From contig JBBECT010000004.1 in NCBI GenBank assembly GCA_040881665.1, positions 506,303 to 570,302 on the forward strand: 64,000 nt of DNA, written 5' to 3'. This DNA is from Actinomycetota bacterium (lineage in GTDB: Bacteria; Actinomycetota; UBA4738; HRBIN12). Below, one piece after another: positions 60,891 to 64,000 of the stretch. The notes under the pieces are model-generated. The model saw only the letters and a list, made by a program, of their open reading frames with translations. It was not told the DNA's origin and ran no database searches. The position numbers and the translations under genes are program-made. How positions within the stretch are numbered: the first letter of the stretch is position 1; each line of letters begins with the position of its first letter.

Positions 60891-61727
60891 GTGGAACCGA
60901 GCGGGAGGTCCGGTACGGGAGAGGGATCCGGTGCCGTCGCGGCTCGCGCGGTGGTCGTGCTGCTCGTCGGCCTGATCTTCTGCTTCCCGTTGCTCGTGAT
61001 GCTGATCGGCTCCCTGCGGCTCGCCGGGTTGCCGCCGCCACGCACCCTTTCGCTGTCGTGGCCCCCCGCCTTCGAGAATTACGCGCGTCTGGATCACCTC
61101 GCGGGTGTGTGGAGGGCTGCGGGTGTCTCGCTGCTCGTCGTCGGTATCGCGGTCCCGATCGCTCTGGTCGTCGCGTCGTGGGCGGGTTTCGCGATCGCAC
61201 GGACGACGCCGCGGATGCGAGCCGCGATGCTCTCGGTGACGGTGGCCGCTCTCCTCGTTCCACCGGCGAGCCTGCTGGTGGGACGATTCTGGCTCTTCCG
61301 TCGGATCGGGGTGATCGACACGCTCGTTCCTCTGGTGGTCCCCGCGCTGTTGGGGTGCACTCCGATCGTGGTGCTGCTTTACGCGTGGGGCTTCTCCCGG
61401 GTTCCGCAGGCGTTGTACGACGTCTGTCGCATCGAAGGCCGGGGTGTGATCGGCGGATGGCGGGCCACACTGCCCCTCGTGCGCCCGGTGACGGTGGTCG
61501 TGGCCGCGCTCGCGTTCCTCGTGACGTGGGGCGACCTCCTCGGACCGCTCGTGTACGTGTTCGACGACCGGCTCGCGACCCTTCCACTGGCGCTGCGGGA
61601 ACTCGCGACCCTGGATCCACCGCAGGCCCCATTGCTGCTCGCGGGAGCCGTCATCGCGACCGTGCCCGTGGTCGTGGTCCTCGGGATCGGGGCGCGGCTG
61701 CTGGCCGAATCGCGGGGAAGGGTGTGA
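60891..61727 (+). CDS. Carbohydrate-type ABC transporter permease (MalG-like)
   Basis: 278 residues with about six membrane helices. The ATPase-contact loop reads YDVCRIEGRGVIGGWRATLPLVRP, matching the EAA motif of MalG/UgpE permeases (EAA---G---------I-LP). It moves solute delivered by the binding protein encoded next. Start is GTG 60891; the stop overlaps the next start (GTGA). Only one permease gene is present upstream of the binding protein, whereas most such systems have two. Confidence 0.9.
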   Translation: MEPSGRSGTGEGSGAVAARAVVVLLVGLIFCFPLLVMLIGSLRLAGLPPPRTLSLSWPPAFENYARLDHLAGVWRAAGVSLLVVGIAVPIALVVASWAGFAIARTTPRMRAAMLSVTVAALLVPPASLLVGRFWLFRRIGVIDTLVPLVVPALLGCTPIVVLLYAWGFSRVPQALYDVCRIEGRGVIGGWRATLPLVRPVTVVVAALAFLVTWGDLLGPLVYVFDDRLATLPLALRELATLDPPQAPLLLAGAVIATVPVVVVLGIGARLLAESRGRV

Positions 61728-63034
61728 GGTCTCTGCGTTCCGGCGGCAGATCGGTTGGGTCGGCTTTTCGAACGGTCGCGGTGGTGGCCCTGGTGGGAGC
61801 AGTCGCGATCGGGTGTTCCGGCGGTAACGATGGGACGCAGGTTCGGTTCCTGGTCGCGGGGGAACCCGAGGAGCTTCAGGCGTTCCGCGACGTCGTGACC
61901 GCGTTCGAGGATGAGCATCCGGATATCGACGTGCGGCTGATCGAGACCGGGGATCGGGATGCGCTGCTCGCGCGCCTCTCGTCGTCGATCGCCGGTGGGG
62001 AGCCGCCCGATCTGTTCCTGGTGAACTACCGGTTCTTCGGGCAGTTCGCCGCCAGGGACGCGCTCGAACCCCTCGACGAGCGGATCGGTGGATCGACCGT
62101 GTTCGCCGAGGACGACTTCTTCCCGGCCGCGATCGAGGCGTTCCGTTTCGGTGGACGGCAGCTCTGTCTGCCCCAGAACCTCTCGAGCCTCGTCGTCTAC
62201 GTGAACGAGGATCTGTTCGCCGAGGCGGGGATCGAGGTGCCGCGCGGCGGCTGGTCGTGGGACGAGATGGTGCAGGTCGCGTCGCGACTGACCGTCGACG
62301 AAGACGGCGACGGCACCCCCGAACGGTACGGCCTCGGTGTCGATCCCGAGCTGCTCCGGATCGCGCCGTTCATCTGGTCCAACGACGGTCGCCTGGTCGA
62401 CGATGAGGAGCGGCCGACCTCGTTCACGCTGTCGGAACCCGAGTCGGTGCAGGCGATGCAGCTGTTCTTCGATCTGCGCTCGACCTACGAGGTGGTTCCG
62501 ACGGAGGAGGAGCTCGAGTCCGAGGACAACGAGTCGCGATTCCTCAACGGTCGGACGGCGATGCTGATGGAGTCGCGCAAGGTCGTCCCGAGCTTCCGGA
62601 CGATCACCGATTTCTCCTGGGATGTGGTCCCGCTTCCGGTGCTCCAGGAGCGAGCCACCGTCCTGCACTCCGACGGGTATTGCATGCTGGCGTCCTCGCC
62701 AGTGCAGGAGGAGGCATGGGCGTTCACCGAGTTCGCGCTCGGGCCCCGGGGACAGCGGATCGCCGCAGCGACCGGGCGCACCGTACCGTCGCTGCAGTCC
62801 GTGGCGGACTCGCCGATCTTCCTCGATCCGTCCCAGCCGCCGGCCAACTCGCAGGTGTTCCTCGAGTCGGTCGCCGCGATCCGGCGGGTTCCCAACATCT
62901 CGACGTATCCGGAGATCGAGGACATGGCCAACGTGCTCCTCGAGGAGGCCGTCTTCGAAGGCGATCCCGCGGAGGAGGTCGCTCGTGCGATCGACCGGCA
63001 GACCCGTCCCTTGTTCGAGCGGGGGGAGGGCTGA
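61724..63034 (+). CDS. Extracellular solute-binding lipoprotein, family 1
   Basis: 436 residues. The signal sequence ends in the lipobox AIGC (Cys about residue 25), so it is lipid-anchored outside the membrane. The remainder is a MalE/UgpB-type binding protein: QVRFLVAGEPEELQAFRDVVTAFEDEHPDIDVRLIE, PDLFLVNYRFFGQFA and LCLPQNLSSLVVYVNEDLFAEAGIEVPRGGWSWDEM. It delivers a sugar or glycerophosphodiester to the permease. GTG 61724 overlaps the upstream TGA (GTGA); the ATPase gene follows two bases after the stop. Confidence 0.92.
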   Translation: MRSLRSGGRSVGSAFRTVAVVALVGAVAIGCSGGNDGTQVRFLVAGEPEELQAFRDVVTAFEDEHPDIDVRLIETGDRDALLARLSSSIAGGEPPDLFLVNYRFFGQFAARDALEPLDERIGGSTVFAEDDFFPAAIEAFRFGGRQLCLPQNLSSLVVYVNEDLFAEAGIEVPRGGWSWDEMVQVASRLTVDEDGDGTPERYGLGVDPELLRIAPFIWSNDGRLVDDEERPTSFTLSEPESVQAMQLFFDLRSTYEVVPTEEELESEDNESRFLNGRTAMLMESRKVVPSFRTITDFSWDVVPLPVLQERATVLHSDGYCMLASSPVQEEAWAFTEFALGPRGQRIAAATGRTVPSLQSVADSPIFLDPSQPPANSQVFLESVAAIRRVPNISTYPEIEDMANVLLEEAVFEGDPAEEVARAIDRQTRPLFERGEG

Positions 63035-63036
63035 CC

Positions 63037-64000
63037 GTGCCGGCGCTGGACTTCGCCGGGATCGCGAAGCGGTTCGGGGCCCTCGAGGTGCTTCGAGATC
63101 TCGACCTCACGGTCGAGGACGGGGAGCTGGTGACGCTCCTCGGGCCGAGCGGTTCGGGGAAGACGACCGCGCTCCGGATCGCAGCGGGACTGGATGGCCC
63201 CGACGCGGGGCGGGTCCGGATCGGAGGGAACGAGGTCACCTCGATCGCTCCGGCCGAGCGCGACGTCGCGATGGTGTTCCAGGGGCCCTCCTTGTTCCCG
63301 CATCTGAACGTGCGGGCCAACATCGGCTTCGGCCTGGCGGCCCGGGGGCGCCGGGGCGAGGACCTCCGCGTCGCCGTCGAGGAGGCGGCCGCGCTCGCGG
63401 GCTGCGAAGAGCTGCTCGCCCGCACGCCCGACCAGCTCTCCGGGGGGGAATCGCAGCGTGTGGCGCTCGCGCGGGGGCTCGCGCGCCGCGCGGGCGTGTT
63501 CCTGATGGACGAACCGCTGTCGAGTCTCGACGCACCGGTGCGGGCGGCGTTGCGAACGGAGATCCGGAGGGTGCAGCGAACGATCGGCGGGACGATGCTG
63601 TACGTGACGCACGATCAGGACGAGGCGATGCTGCTCGGCGATCGGGTTGCGGTCCTCGTGGACGGCAGCGTGCGGCAGATCGGGACCCCGGACGTGGTCT
63701 ACGCGGCTCCGGTCGACCGCCCCGTTGCCGCGTTCGTCGGTACGCCGCCGATCACGTTGTTGCCGTGCGCCGCAGATGGCGGCACGCTCGTCGCCGGCCC
63801 CTTCCGCGTGCCGGCCGAGGGTGCGCGCGAGGCGACCGAGATCGGTGTGCGCCCCGAGGACGTCCGCCTGATCGCTCCCGAGGGCCCGTCGGACGCGGTG
63901 GTGGGAAGGGTCGTGCGGGTGGCGACGACCGGCAGCGATCGCTTCGCGACCGTCGCCGCGGAGGGGGTGGAGCTGCTCGCGCGGTTCGGACCCACGGTGG
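63037..64000 (+). CDS. ABC transporter ATP-binding protein, MalK/UgpC type (3' truncated)
   Basis: The frame is open from GTG 63037 to the window end (321 residues visible). Walker A GPSGSGKT (about 39-46), Q-loop VFQGPSLFPHL, signature LSGGESQRVALARG, Walker B VFLMDEPLSSLD and switch His in YVTHDQDEA are all present. From about residue 235 a TOBE-type regulatory domain begins (VGTPPITLLPC, then IGVRPEDVRLI), as in MalK/UgpC. It powers the importer of the two preceding genes. GGGGGGAGGG precedes the start. A second permease gene may lie downstream, out of view. Confidence 0.92.
   Translation, partial: MPALDFAGIAKRFGALEVLRDLDLTVEDGELVTLLGPSGSGKTTALRIAAGLDGPDAGRVRIGGNEVTSIAPAERDVAMVFQGPSLFPHLNVRANIGFGLAARGRRGEDLRVAVEEAAALAGCEELLARTPDQLSGGESQRVALARGLARRAGVFLMDEPLSSLDAPVRAALRTEIRRVQRTIGGTMLYVTHDQDEAMLLGDRVAVLVDGSVRQIGTPDVVYAAPVDRPVAAFVGTPPITLLPCAADGGTLVAGPFRVPAEGAREATEIGVRPEDVRLIAPEGPSDAVVGRVVRVATTGSDRFATVAAEGVELLARFGPTV

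Overview
The window is about 68-70% GC and gene-dense, with nearly every base in a gene or a short spacer. It looks like a deep-branching or uncultivated member of the Actinomycetota. The evidence is a WhiB-type iron-sulfur regulator (53510), a two-domain MshD-like acetyltransferase (17872), an IclR regulator divergent from leuCD in the NdgR/LtbR arrangement, an aspartokinase with an internal beta-subunit start, frequent GTG starts, and many genes that appear to be transcribed without a leader. The SRP RNA is the long (about 274 nt, Bacillus scRNA-like) type. SelA and SelB imply selenocysteine use. No phage, transposase or CRISPR array was seen.

Layout. Positions 1-7300 hold a truncated oligopeptide-type ABC permease, a HisN-like phosphatase, a cupin, a small GlsB/YeaQ-type membrane protein, a minus-strand operon (SRPBCC protein, alpha/beta hydrolase, cyclase homologue, cupredoxin), tRNA-Arg(ACG) and a tandem pair of secreted fibronectin-III paralogues. 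Positions 7300-19500 hold an aldo/keto reductase lacking the usual Tyr, the iclR/leuCD divergon, two secreted beta-propeller proteins, pncB, a mini-metallopeptidase coupled to tadA, two tRNA-Ser genes, an unusual membrane protein, and a HAD/double-GNAT pair.

Positions 19500-30000 are housekeeping: SRP RNA, dnaX, recR and an S9 peptidase, then a DEAD-box helicase, an ECF sigma factor with a DUF4349 membrane partner, and ask-asd. Positions 30077-31723 hold a lower-GC AlbA_2/HATPase-like gene with a striking inverted repeat around its ribosome binding site, the best candidate for transferred DNA.

Positions 34129-40860 are the most interesting block. They form a five-gene, apparently TetR-controlled unit: a fatty acyl-CoA reductase fused to a HAD phosphatase, a zinc alcohol dehydrogenase, a LarA/DUF2088-like protein, a PlsC-type acyltransferase and the TetR regulator. 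A promoter with a palindrome between its -35 and -10 boxes sits at the first start codon. I infer a lipid-modifying pathway of unknown product.

Positions 41000-64000 hold rpsD, an ADP-ribosylglycohydrolase, a glycogen-debranching-type glucosidase, an NlpC/P60 endopeptidase with an informative promoter, tRNA-Pro, a glycosyltransferase, a phosphoesterase, YqeY, a bifunctional PBP, an NfeD-like protein, WhiB, RidA, selB-selA, a DinB protein, an orphan nuoD, an Asp-box secreted protein and the start of a sugar-type ABC transporter operon running off the right edge.

No gene-free stretch exceeds 300 bases. No convincing intrinsic terminator (hairpin plus T tract) was seen at any gene end.
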